Below are positions 1 through 13,300 of a stretch of 64,000 nt of DNA, one piece after another. Made by a program: the position numbers and the translations under genes. This DNA is from Symsagittifera roscoffensis (lineage: Eukaryota; Xenacoelomorpha; Acoela; Convolutidae). The stretch spans positions 13,432,844 through 13,496,843 of the forward strand of contig NC_087067.1 of the NCBI RefSeq assembly GCF_963678635.1, written 5' to 3'. Every line of letters begins with the position of its first letter. Positions within the stretch are counted from its first letter, which is position 1. The notes beneath the pieces are model-generated. The model was not told where the DNA came from. It worked only from the letters and a program-made list of their open reading frames with translations, and ran no database searches.

Positions 1-3000
1 TGCGCACCGCATCAGCTGATCAAGACGCTCGCAAAAAAACCATAACATGCCAATTAAGATTCCAATACATTTCAAACATTCCGTTCTTTCCCAATTTGGT
101 CAAACGCATCAAAAAATTTTCACTTGCTCAAATATCTTGGTTTTTTCAGATATCTTGACATATGGTCTATTTGTCCCATTTTCGTTCCCGCTAAATGTTT
201 GAAATCGAAGTTAAATGCAATTAATAGGGCAATCCATCTTTTCAGCATATTTGATTGGTTTTTGATCTTTTATTTGCGTTAAATGCGTCTATTAAAGCCT
301 AATTATTTGTAGGGACGGTAAAATTTGTCCCGTTTAAATCATAATAACCCTGCTGATGCAATATTCGTGATGCTGACTTACTTCAATTGATTTCTCCATC
401 TGAGTCTGGATTTCATGAAGCTGTGTTTTTTCCCTTTTGTATGAGTGGCAGATTCCTGACATGTGGTTGTCGGTTTTGCAATTGTGTGATCGCGTTAACA
501 TCATTTTGCTCATTTGTTGCTTGTGTCTGGCTTGCTTGCGACGTACTTTCCGTAAAAACTATCTTAAAGAAGAATTTTTTTTGCGTACTTTGATTCAAGA
601 GTTGTCTGATATCCCTGATTTCCATCTGGTTTTGCTGCGATTTCAAAAGCTGTTGCATATTTGTGGATGTTTTCAACCCGTATGAACAAGTCCAGGTTTC
701 GTAATTTAAAAATGTTGTACGTCTGTGCCATTTTGGGTCAGACAGGCTTCTTCTCGGTCGGAATCTCTTAGCCACTTTATTGCTGGATTCTCCCCTCCGG
801 GGTTATCAATGGTTGGTTTTGATTTTCTTCGTTTTTCTTTTCAATATCAGTAAGGAAAACCCACTTGAAACTTTTAATAGTATTTTCGTTTTCGCATTTG
901 TTTTGATGAAAAACTTTTTAGGGTTTTTTGCAGTGAGTATGAACAAAAATTTCTTGTGGGGTCAATCAGCTTGTTCATTTCCAATCTTAAAATGATTGGA
1001 AAAAAATTTCAAAGTTTCAGTCAATCAGAAATGCGCACCGTATCAGCTGATCAAGACGCTCGCAAAAAAAACCATTACATGCCAATTAAGATTCCAATAC
1101 ATTTCAAACATTCCGGTCTTTCCCAATTTGGTCAAACGCATCAAAAAATTTTCACTTGCTCAAATATCTTGGTTTTTTCAGATTTCTTGACATATGGTCT
1201 ATTTGTCCCATTTTCGTTCCCGCTAAATGTTTGAAATCGAAGTTAAATTTAGTTAATAGGGCAATCCATCTTTTCACAATGTTTGATTGGTTTTTGATCT
1301 TTTATTTGCGTTAAATGCGTCTATTAAAGCCTATTTATCTGTAGGGACGGTAAAATTTGTCCCGTTTAAATCATAATAACCCTGCTGATGCAATATTCGT
1401 GATGCTGACTTACTTCAATTGATTTCTCCATCTGAGTCTGGATTTCATGAAGTTGTGTTTTTTCCCTTTTGTATGAGTGGCAGATTCCTGACATGTGGTT
1501 GTCGGTTTTGCAATTGTGTGATCGCGTTAACATCATTTTGCTCATTTGTTGCTTGTGTCTGGCTTGCTTGCGACGTACTTTCCGTAAAAACTATCTTTGA
1601 GAAGAATTTTTTTTGCGTACTTTGAGTCAAGAGTTGTCTGATATCCCTGATTTCCATCTGGTTTTGCTGCGATTTCAAAAGCTGTTGCATATTTGTGGAT
1701 GTTTTCAACCCGTTTGAACAAGTCCAGGTTTCGTAATTTAAAAATGTTGTACGTCTGTGCCATTTTGGGTCAGACAGGCTTCTTCTCGGTCGGAATCTCC
1801 TAGCCACTTTATTGCTGGATTCTCCCCTCCGGGGTTATCAATGGTTGGTTTTGATTTTCTTCGTTTTTCTTTTCAATATCAGTAAGGAAAACCCACTTGA
1901 AACTTTTAATAGTATTTTCGTTTTCGCATTTGTTTTGATGAAAAACTTTTTAGGGTTTTTTGCAGTGAGTATGAACAAAAATTTCTTGTGGGGTCAATCA
2001 GCTTGTTCATTTCCAATCTTAAAATGATTGGAAAAAAATTTCAAAGTTTCAGTCAATCAGAAATGCGCACCGTATCAGCTGATCAAGACGCTCGCAAAAA
2101 AAACCATTACATGCCAATTAAGATTCCAATACATTTCAAACATTCCGGTCTTTCCCAATTTGGTCAAACGCATCAAAAAATTTTCACTTGCTCAAATATC
2201 TTGGTTTTTTCAGATTACTTGACACATGGTCTATTTGTCCCATTTTCGTTCCCGCTAAATGTTTGAAATCGAAGTTAAATTCAATTAATAGGGCAATCCA
2301 TCTTTTCACAATGTTTGATTGGTTTTTGATCTTTTATTTGCGTTAAATGCGTCTATTAAAGCCTATTTATCTGTAGGGACGGTAAAATTTGTCCCGTTTC
2401 AATCATAATAACCCTGCTGATGCATTATTTGTAATGCTCACTTACTTCAATCGTTTTCTCCATCTGAGTCTGGATTTCATGAAGCTGTGTTTTTCCCCCT
2501 TAGTATGAGTGGCAAATTCCTAACATGGGGTTGTCGATTTTGCAATTGTGCGATCGCGTTAGCATCATTTTGCTCATTTGTTGCTTGTGTCTGGCTTGCT
2601 TGCGACGTTTTTTCCGTAAAAAATATCGTTGAGAAAAAAAATTTTCTTTGCATTTTGATTCAAGAATTGTCTGATATTCTTGATTTCCACCTGGTTTTTC
2701 TGCTGTTTCAAAAGCTGCTGTATACTTGTGGATGTTTTCGCGGTGTTTGAAAAGATCCAAGGTTTGTATTTTAAAAATGCTGTACGTCTGGTTGTAACCC
2801 TGGTTGTAACCCTGGTCCATCTGGTTTTGCTGCGGTTTCAAAAGCTGTTGTATACTTGTGGATGTTTTTGCGGTGTTTGAAAAGGTCCAGGGTTCGTATT
2901 TTAAAAATGTCGTACGTCTGTGCCCTTTTGGTTCAGACAGGCTTCTTCTCGGTCGGAATCTCCTAGCCACTTTATTGCTGGATTCTCTCCTCCGGGGTTA

Positions 3001-3600
3001 TCACTGGTTGATTTCGATTTTCTTTGTTTTTCATTTCATTATCAGCAACGAAAACCCCCTTGATTTTTTTTAGTACTTCCGTTTTCGCAATCGTTTTGAT
3101 GAAAAACTACTAAAGGTTTTTTGGAGTTAGTATGAAGAAAAACTTCTTGTGGCGTCAATCAGCTTGTTCATTTCCAATCTTAAATTAATTGGAAAATTAT
3201 TTTCACTTTTTCAGTCAATCAGAAATGCGCACCGTATCAGCTGATCAAAAAGCGCGCGAAAAAAATAACCATAACAAACCAATTGAGATTCCAATATATT
3301 TCAAACATTCCGGACTTTCCCAAAATGGTCAGACGAATCAAAAATCTTCACCTGCTCAAGTAGGGCCAGTCAAAATAGTTCCCTCGAATATCTTGGTTTT
3401 TTCGAGTTTTTTGACATATTGTCTATTGGTCCCATTTTCGTTCTCGCTAAATGTTTGAAATCGAAGTTAAATGCAATTATTGGGGTAATCCATCTTTTCA
3501 GCCTATTTGATTGGTTTTTGATCTTTCATTTGCGTTAAATGCGTTTATTAAAGCTTAATAATCTGTAGGACGATAAGATTTGTCCCGTTGAAATAATATT
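1..3600. repeat. Tandem array of a ~1.03-kb unit (three full units and a partial fourth)
   Basis: The motif TGCGCACCG(C/T)ATCAGCTGAT recurs at 1, 1032, 2064 and 3226. Units 1 and 2 are nearly identical. Unit 3 is more diverged and contains an internal duplication of ~130 bases (about 2700-2880). The fourth unit carries a small insertion near 3360 and loses similarity at about 3590. Open frames on either strand differ between units mostly by amino-acid-changing bases, and the longest lack an ATG, so I do not call a gene. The array starts outside the window. Confidence 0.92.
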
Positions 3601-5539
3601 CGAAGACTTTTATATCCCATATCACCCTAAAAACTCCATTTCCTTCACTGAAAGTTTCTCATCTAGCGAGTTCAGAAATGTCGAAGCATAAGCGATTGCT
3701 ACTCAGCCGCCTCCGGTAAACTGTTCAAATGCTGCTCCGAGTCCGGCAATTGATGTGTCGCAATTGATGCGTTTATATGTCTTTTTAAGAGTGATCTCAG
3801 TGCTGCTGCAGTCTGAACCAGATGTGGGATGTATCGTTTGAAATGATGATTTCATCCATAAAACTTTTTAATTATTTTCCTTGTCTTAAGTGGTATTAGT
3901 TTTTTTCTTGCCTCTTTTTTCCGAACGAATGGTCTAGTTTCTTCGCTGATAATTTTGTATTTTTGTATAATTTTTGCATACTTTTGTAATTTTGTTTTAA
4001 TTTTGTATCTAAGACTCGACTTGTCTACATGAATGCAAACTTAAATTTACCTAGTGATAATGATAACTTTTTTTCATCTTGTTTCTGTAAGACTGTTTTC
4101 CGTTTCTTTTTATGATGTTCTTTTGAAATTTATATGGCTGTGACAATGAGTATAACGTCTAGATAAAAATATATCTTTATCAGTTTTTGGTTGTTAGATC
4201 TAATGCTTTTTTGGAATTCTGCTGGCTTATCTGTCAGTTCGCAAAATTCCGTTTTGAATTTGTACGTTTCGGTGGGATTGCTTGCAATAAGACAAAATTG
4301 CCTTATTTGTTGGTTTTTTTAATCCAAAAGGGTTTTTGAATATGCATAGAAAAGATCTAGCGTGGAAAATAGTATTTAATCCATGTCATCTGTTTATTGT
4401 TATTTGGGCAATTTTGTCTTCTTTTCATTCAAAAAATGGCAATTGATACTTTTTTTTGTGTATGATTTTGTCGATTTCTTGGAATCCAGTTCTAAATTTT
4501 TTTGTTCGGTCCTTTCTTACAAAGATCACAGTCGGTCCGATGATTAGTATGTCCGAATTGTTTGTCCGAGCATTGAATTTTTTTGAAGCGGAATAATTTG
4601 ACTTTCATATATGCATCGGAAAACATGAACAAATTTAATAGAGAAAACGGAACAACTAAAATAACACATAGGTTAGTTCTCACCTTTTATAGACAAGTGC
4701 CATAAAACAAATGAGTTTCAATTTCTTAAATTAATCTTTAACACCTTTGAGTTTAGGATATCCTTGTACACAATCAAAACAGACTATGCTTTAGGCCAGT
4801 CCTAATTGAAGCAATCAATTTCGGAAAAAATCTTTTTTTGGCTCTGAGCATCTCTGGATTATGTGACTGATAAGTCGAAAAAGTCAGCTGGCAACGGCAA
4901 GGTAGTCGACCACAAGGAACGGTTGTTTTCAATTGTTCACAAAATTTCCCGTTTTGTCTACTCCATTTAGTTTTTTTTCAAGCTTCTTTTTTTCTTTCTA
5001 TTTCATTTTCTGTTGGAGCTTATCAAAGTCTTGATCCAAATTGGACAAATCACTGGTCAGTTTGTTCCTTCACGGGAAAAAAGTTGATGGTTCACAATCT
5101 TTTTCACTAGAATTTTCACTCATATTTCTCTTGTTTAGCCGAGAGAAAAAATAAACAAAACCCGATCAGAACTGGAAATGTTCAAGAAACAAATAATTTG
5201 TTGAAGGGATTGAGTGAAGAGTCATATTAAAACTCATTAAGACGGGATTCATACCCTCACTTTTAAAAGGTTGCTAAGAGTCGAGAATAACGTCTCTGAT
5301 TTTTTTTGGTTGTCAGTCTAAATTATGCAACGCGAATTATTTATTCGTGCAATTTATCCCGCACAACAAAATTGTTTCAAAATGAATTGAAGCTTACTAA
5401 TTGGTCGTACTAATTTCGTACGACTTTTATTTTTACACTTAATCTTCGAGATTATCCAAAATTCATAGTTTTCCAAAAGTTTGGTTTACCAAAAACTATT
5501 CCAGACCAATTTAAGTGCAGCGGAATCTTTCCGCACCGA
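3601..5539. other. Intergenic, no gene seen
   Basis: AT-rich sequence between the tandem array and the foldback element. Open frames are short and not supported. Nothing else recognised. Confidence 0.6.
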
Positions 5540-6440
5540 GCGCCCATGGATTTCAATCGATTATAATGGATTTCCGACACAAAAATAATCCATTATAATT
5601 CAATGCAGATATAAATTTCAGACGACGAATAGATTATATTGCCATCATGATAGATTTTTTTTGAGGAAAAAATCCATTATAATCGATTACAATCCATAAT
5701 TGTTGGCAGTGAAGTCGATTATTTTGTCACGAAAATCCATTGTAATTCATTATTTTTGAGGGAAAACATCTATTATAATCACTTAGAATCGGTTATAATT
5801 CATTACTTTTGGCACTGAAGTCATTTATTTTGTCAAGTAAATCCATAATAATCCATTTTTGTAATCTACGTATTTCGCTAATCAGGCCATTCTATTTTAG
5901 AATAATCATAATACAATTTAATTGATAAAACTTAATATTTCGGGTTAATAACAATTTTGATTTTTCGGTCTAAGTTCCATCGGCTAGAAGGCCTCCCGTG
6001 CCTTGGAGAAACGATGAATCAACCTAGTTAACATTACGAAATACGTAGACTATCATGCTTAGGCGTTTTAAAGATTTTTTGAGGTCGCACTATTTCTAGG
6101 TTTTATTTTGGAAAAATTGTTTCAAAAATCGAATTGAAAAAAAAAGAAAAAATTATACCAACTGAAAAGCACAAAAAACAAAACAAAAATAAAATGAAAC
6201 AAAGCGTTGATGTTTGTTGAAGAAGAATAGATAATAATCAAACTAAATCAATTATATTTGATTTAAAATGGATTAAATTTTGCTAATAGCTTAAATTTTG
6301 AGAAAAAGTTTAAAAAAATCGATTATAATGGTTTTTTTTGGCTCAATAAATAGTATCATTATAATCGATTATTTTGTAATTTTTTAGGCACTGTCTTTAA
6401 AATGACGATATAGTCAGTTAAGATCCATGGGAGCTGGGCG
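5540..6440. mobile_element. Palindromic foldback element rich in GATTATAATGGATT motifs
   Basis: The left edge has GCGCCCATGGAT and the right edge ATCCATGGGAGCTGGGCGC, an imperfect inverted repeat. Between them, variants of AATCGATTATAATGGATT and its complement recur at least eight times (e.g. 5553, 5590, 5668, 5790, 6320, 6355). This is the structure of a non-autonomous foldback transposon. No open reading frame and no clear target duplication. Confidence 0.6.
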
Positions 6441-7245
6441 CGGGTTAATGTCTTTGCCTGGATATACGAGCACTCTTGTTATGCTTGAGATCGTCTGCTA
6501 AAATGATCTCCGACAATGAGTGATCCAAGTGAAACATTCAGTTTCACTTGGAGTTGCTTCTTAAACTGTCGTAGCTTGTTAATACAAAAGCGGCTTAGCT
6601 CGACGCTGAATTTTGATGAAAAAAATTAGCCGATAAAACGCTTGCTGCCAAATTATTTACAATTGGACATATGTACAATTGATCAAAAATTTTATATTCA
6701 ATTTATCTTTTTTTAATCTTACTTAACAGAAACACAATTCCAACTTTCACACTTTATAAGATTAACACTTCATAATTTTGGAATTTTGGTACTCAGAACA
6801 CTTTTTATAATTTCATTCTCATTTCCAAATGATTTTCCAAGTACCATAATTATACGACTAATGAAAATCTTTTTGATCAAAATAATTGAGTCGAATATTA
6901 ACAAATTTAAAGCACAAAATTTCGTATTTCGCTTGTCTGATTTGTCAATTCTTTGCAGCTTTCAAGAACAAAATTTTCTTTTCAGTTTTTAGGAACTTTT
7001 TTTTACTTTTTTCTTACTTTTCTTGGTTGAATTGATCTGTCTTGTTGGAGTAAATTTGAATTGTAGTTAGTTTTCGCATTATTCGCAGTCAAAATAAGTG
7101 AAGTTTCGAATCCCGTTAGTAGAGTGGTAAAAATTGTCAAACAGTCAGTTTTCGTCGATGGTATCGGATTTTCCTGGTTAGTAGTCAGAGGGTTTGAAGT
7201 TGAAATGGTGCCAGTAGTCTTTTTGTACACCAGGTTTTGACCTCT
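6441..7245. other. 3' flank of the 36-exon gene
   Basis: Presumably contains the 3' UTR, since the stop is at 7246. AT-rich, no coding features; AATAAA on the minus strand not found in a clear position. Confidence 0.5.
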
Positions 7246-7337
7246 TCACAGAACGAGGAAGTGGAAGACCAGTGCGAGGATCGATCCCATGACCACTGCT
7301 GGCAAGCATCGAGGAGTGTTGCCTGCACTTGGTGGGT
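7246..7337 (-). CDS. Exon 36: C-terminal hydrophobic tail and stop
   Basis: Enters in phase 1 and encodes about 30 residues then TGA. Sequence DPPSAGNTPRCLP is followed by AVVMGSILALVFHFLVL and the stop. No basic cytoplasmic residues follow the hydrophobic segment, and small residues (S, A, G, N) sit about ten residues before it, as expected of a GPI-attachment signal. A single-pass membrane tail is less likely. Acceptor TTTTCTAG. I could not identify a poly(A) signal. Confidence 0.87.
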
Positions 7338-10300
7338 CTAGAAAAAAGCGTTAATTTAATTTTTTTTAATTTAAAATTTTCTTTAGAATCGCCAGGCTCC
7401 TCGTGAGCACATCGATTTTTCTATTCAAAAAAACTATTATTTTAAGACTACTTTTCTTTATTTATTTCAATGGCCGATTCCGAAATATTTCAAACAAAAG
7501 TAGGCGGGGTTTGTCGAGGGAATGTGTCATGACACAAGGCATTGGATTATTACGGTTGATCTGCAAAACTATTTAGGGCAAAATAGATAAAAGACGTGCT
7601 ATGATGCCTCGCGGATACTCAAAAAATCGGCATATCTAGAAAAAGCCATTTATTCAACCCTTAGTTATGTTAAAATTACTTAACATAATTACGTAACAAT
7701 AGTGCCAATCGGTAGCGTCCCTCATGATGGAAAGAAGGACTGAATGTTGGAAATTTACTTTCCGTCATTTTTAGCCAATTAGAATTGAGTATTCAGAAAT
7801 CTCAAAGAAATCTTAAAGAAAGCAAGTAAGACCAGGCCATAAAAATTAATACCGACGGATCGCAAAATTAGCAGATTGCAGATAAATTAAGTTTCAAACA
7901 CTGCAGATCACGACATTTAAAAAATATATAATTTTTCACAAATACCAATTACAACAAAATTATAAAAGAAAATTTTGGTGTATCTGCACAGACTGTGTAT
8001 GCTTTATTTCAATTTCTGCTAATTTCGACTTCGGCTCACTGCAGAAACCATTCAGCGAATAGGAACTTCTGAATCTGATTGGATGAAATTTTTCCATCAT
8101 TCGGTCCCTACATCATGAGAAAAGCCCCCGTGCCAATCTGTTGCTATGGTAGGCTAACAAACTGCAGGATCAACAAGCCAAAATTAGGATAGTTATGCAA
8201 CATAGCAACAGATCGGCACTGTTGTTATGCAATTATGTTACGTAATTGTGATGATACCACCATGATGGTAAAATTGAGACTGGCCCATGTGAACAATCTC
8301 CCCCCTTAATAAACCAAGTGAACAATCTCCCCCCTTAAAATTAAAAAGAAAATTCAAGCCGTAAGGCCTGCATGCATTACGCTCAAATCTGATTGGCTGA
8401 AAAATATAACTTTAACCAAGTGAACTTCCTCGCCCTTAAATTGATTTAGGGGGAGATTGTTCACGTGGTCCTTGAGACTTGCCTGGGATGGAGTCCGACG
8501 TGAGGGTGGGGTATGTCAGTCCCAGAGTGCCTTCAACCTCCGCCTGGGTCCTGGTCCTCAACTGCGAACTGGTCAACTCATCCAAGTGTGACTGATCCAA
8601 ACCCTTAAAAACAAACAATAACCATAACAACTGTTTTCAGGCTTATGGTTTGAAAATACAAAACTTTTGCGTAATTTTCAACTTAGATTCAAGCCTGAGA
8701 GAACATTATTGGGCCATATATTCCTTTTTCAAACGTCTCTTATTTTGTAAATTGTAAATAATGCGCTGTTAATTTATATTGGGCGAAATAAGTAAAAAGA
8801 CCCCTCTGATAAAAAAAGGAGATGAGAAGGAGAAAGGGGGGATGCTTACCGCGAGAACATTGATGTCCAAAAGTTCAAATGTGGAAGGCGCAATGATTGC
8901 CATGTTTGCAGCATCCATCGAGTTCAGCTCAACCGAAGTCAGACCAACTAGAAGAACAAACAAAATTATCATTGACATATTGCTCAAACCGACCGAGGTT
9001 TCGACTAATGTTTAAACTTTCTTGACCTTGACCGGGTAAGTTTCGAGGTTTGTGCGTGACATTTTATTACTTCTCCGTTCGCGGATTTTGAGAACACTGG
9101 TTCAGTAGGTATTTTTTTTACTCCGCTGGGAAAACTGATAATAAATTCTATATTCAAGGCTAGAACTGGATCACCTATTTTGTGACCTTTACATTTGCGC
9201 TGTTCGATAGTGGAGTTTGCCTTCCTTTCAACAAAGGAAATGAACTGAACTTAAAACGAAACCAAAATTCAAACCTCGAAAAATCAAGTTTGACGTGAAC
9301 AAAATTTAAGACTTTTTCTGAAAATAAAAAAAAAAAACGAAAAAAAAAAATCATAACTTCATAAAAGTCTTCACTACGTTCATTGAATCTTAAGAAGAGG
9401 CCTAGTTTGTTTGAGCTGCAATAAATTACCGGCAGCGTTTCCGACATTCGTGATTTCATCGCCCCATTGGGCTACTGGTCCATACACTTCGGCCTCTTTG
9501 AATCTGGTCAGAAATTCATCGAAAATGGAGGGGTTCTGCAGGCAGTCTTGAGTGATCATCGGGTTCTCCGCGTCAGAACCCATGTTGCTAAACAGTTAGT
9601 TTTTAAATGATTTTTAAGCCCATGTGAACAATCTCCCCCTAAAATTAAATGGCAAATTCAAGCCGTAAGACCTGCATGTACTATTCTTAAATCAGATCGG
9701 CTGAAAAATGCTAAATTTAACCAAGTGAACAATTTGCCCCGCTAAATTGATTTCGGGAGAGATTGTTCACTTGGTCCGATTTAATAAACATCGTTGATTT
9801 GTTATAAAATAGTATAAGTGGAAAACTTTAGCTGGAAAGTTTTCAAAAAGGTACTCAAATCAAAATTTTCTCACAAAATTTGCCAATCAGTGACCCAGAA
9901 ATTATCTTGTTTGAAATTACCAACCCTTTAACAGCTTAATTAATTACTGCCGTATATTTTCTCAAAAAGGAAGAAAAAATGAAAATACCACGAATTTTTT
10001 AGGAAAGATGCGCTTTTCTGAAAAAGTTTGTCATCGTAATTTAGGCCAGTCATTTCTTATTCTTTTAAGCCCTGCCGAAAACATAAAAAGATAGCTTAGT
10101 TAACTGAAACTTTCATAGTCAAAAACAGCGCGTTCTTGAGCATTTATTAGGAAAGTTAGACAAAAAAAAGTTTTTTTTTCGTTTAGAGAGTGTTTCCAAT
10201 TTCATGATTTATTGTGTATATTGGAATCGGAAGCGCCATAAAAAGTTTAAAGGTTGGTCGGCTAAAGTTGAAACCTAGAACTGACACCCCCTCCCCCCAC

Positions 10301-13300
10301 GCACACATCTCCCCGACACAATCACTATTGAGAATATTAAGATAAGCTACAAAGGTTAGGTTACATGCAAGAAACTCATCTTAAGAGTCCTGGGGAGAGG
10401 GGCAGTGTCATCTTCCTCCTTCTAGGTGGGACCAGCTAAGACAATATGAATGATATAACCCTCGTTTGTCCTGCATTGAGTGGGACCGGGGTTTATAAAC
10501 ATGCTAGGAAATCAACTCTGATTGCCAAATTTTTCGTAAGGTTCCCATCTCTGGCCATATTTAACGGCAGCTGTTTCTGGCTATCGCAACCCTAAATTTT
10601 ATGGAGAGCCCGCGCAAAGAAATGGAATTACCTGCTGTGCTTAGAAATGCCAAGTTTACTCGAACTCCCCCCCCCCCCCCCCCCCCCCCGCCTTCACGCT
10701 ACCGCTATTAACGATTAATCATACTCACTTTAGCTGAAAAAAAATATTCAACTTACACAAGAACATTAGCGGGAATAGAGGCAACACAAGCTGCGGACAG
10801 CGTGCACAAAGTGTCGCCAAAGTTCACCAGGTCAGCGGTTGTGACTCCGCTGCAGTCATCACCTGCATTTCGCTTGGCTCTCTTAGCCCCACCGGATGCA
10901 GACAATTCGATCATCTTATCCCGCAGCAAACCTCGCTAAAATATATATATATATATCCCCATTCAATTCCGGGTAGGACTCCCAGAAACAATCATGGATG
11001 ATTCATAGAAAACTCAGTTTTATGAAAGTTTTCATCGAAGATTCAGTCTTGTATTTCTGCCCACGGTCGATTTAAACATATATAAAATTTTTAATCACTT
11101 CATACAAATGTCATGAATAGAGATCGCATTTCAAGTCATGTTCAAAACTTAGATTTTAAGATAGAGAAACGTCACCGACTGCTAAAATGTGTGATTTCTT
11201 ACCTAGAGGATTGGGGGTGGTAAAATGGTGGGTGTTGCGAAAAAGTTCCGTTAAAATATGTAAAAAAAGTTACTAGATCAGCCCCTGGGTTCATGTATAA
11301 ATCTTTGTGAGACCACAATTTGTGATAGGCGGAAATTGGTAAATTGATTACAGGCAACCATTTCTAAGAATAGATGAAGCGGCAACACCAGTACAATACG
11401 AATCCTGTCGAATATAAGTGCACCTGAGTTTAAACGCGAAACCAGGCAGCACAACAAATCAAGGCAATGAATCGAATGACATATCATAAGAACCTCTTTT
11501 AGCCGTGATTCGAATGATATTAAAAACTTTCCAGTAAATTTCCGTTAAGTGGAGAAAAAACAAATGGAAATTTTTGTTTTTCACTATAATTTTGAGTGAA
11601 AAAAGCGAGCAAATAGGCTTCTAAAACTAAGCCTGTAATTGTTTTGACTTTCGGAGAAAGTACGGAATTTTATGCTGGGGTGCCTTTTCACTCTGTCAGT
11701 TTCCGAATTTTGACCGAGCGTTTTGGTCTTATTATTAGGATCAGGGGCGGATCTAGGATTTTCTCGAGGGGGGGCGGATTTTCGAAAAATTTTTCAAAAT
11801 TTTGACGACCTTTTTTTTTTTTTTTAGGTCGACCAAATTGATTTTTCGAGCTCTCCCAAAGCACTGTTTTGCGCCTATTTTGGCAAAATTTTCGAAAAAA
11901 CAGTCAAAAAAGCCGTTTTTGGGCACATTTTGAAAAATTTTGACAAAAAAAATCGCGTTTTTTTTGGCGCGCGCTCCCCCTCAAAGTTAGTATATATTGG
12001 CGCCGAAGGCGCCTTTAGAAAAAGTTTAGGGTCGGTCCGCCAAAAATGGATTTCTGAAAAAGTATCAAAGGGGGGACCCTTTGGGTCGGCAGGGGGTCGA
12101 ATCCCTGAGGGGGGGGGGGGCGTCCGCCCCCCCCCTAAATCCGCCCCTGATTAGGATGCGAGACACTGAATACATTCCTCATTCACATAACGAGTGGGGG
12201 ATGAAATGACAGCAAAATGAAAAAGATATTTTTTCGATTACTTGATAAATTTTCTAAAAACTACAAACTTGGCTTTAAAGTGCAAACGGAACATTCAAGT
12301 TTTCGCCCTAATATACGAGCAGTGTTGTTCAAATTAAGCAATTATAACTTTCTACCTCAATAAACAAATCGAAATATCTTTCAGCGCCAAGATATTTTCA
12401 CGAAAATTTTGAACAAGTTTTTTTATTTTTATATTCATTTCAAAAGAAAACTGTTGTCAAAGTTACCATCGCTATCGAAGGTAAGGCTTTTATTCAGATC
12501 CTCTCATCGCACAAGGAACAAAAAACAAAACATTCTGAAGAGAAAAGCTGTATTCTTTCGGCATTTTGTGCTATTTGCACAGCAACCGGCTGGCTATTCT
12601 TGCTGTTCTGACTACTTGAAAAATGGGGAAAAGTTGAATAAAAAAAACAGAAATGCTTCATAGCTTACCGCAACTCCATTGGTGAAGAATTTCATGAAAT
12701 TTGGACTGGGTAAAGAGATGGCCTGCACATTTTCGAATATCAGTTCAGCAACGTCCGACACACACCCTTCCAGCATCATAGGAGCATCCATCAACAAGTT
12801 CCACATATCTTCAGCATCAGAAGTCGCGTCCAAATCCTGAAGTATACTGAAGTTTATATTTACCGCTAAATTTTTTCGTTTCTGAACAAACTGAACCAGT
12901 GGTTTTTCATTTCAAAAAAGATTATACCCGAGTTAAGTTAACAGGGTCTAATTTTGAGTCAATGTTGAGTCAAAAACGCATCATAAATTTTTTGGTTAAC
13001 CTCCAAGCAGTTTTGTCAGTGAACCTTTTAGAACCACCGATTAAGATCTACGTGTAATTTTTACGGCTATTTTTTTCATTGGAATCGGAAATTTTACCTC
13101 ACCATTAAGCAAAAGGAAGATCGATCGGGGTGGGATTCGAACCAGCAATCTTCCGAATTAGAAAGAGAAATGAGCAGCTGAAACTTGCCTTGAGAGCAGC
13201 GATGCACAGAGACGATCGGAACGCGAGCATTTCCTGGTTCGTCGCAGCAGCGAATGGGGGGTAACATGAGAGGCACCTATCCTTCATAGCTCTCAACAAG

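Noticed and set aside
387-2750. Plus-strand Cys-rich frames in the tandem array (CGCRFCNCVIA)
   Set aside because: Hydrophobic, opposite to the other frames, not conserved in unit 3; no support.
413-2970. Minus-strand frames of 120-156 residues repeated in the tandem array (RFRPRRSLS...)
   Set aside because: They begin at GTG rather than ATG, differ between units mainly by amino-acid changes and frameshifts, and match no known protein. Treated as chance frames in a tandem repeat.
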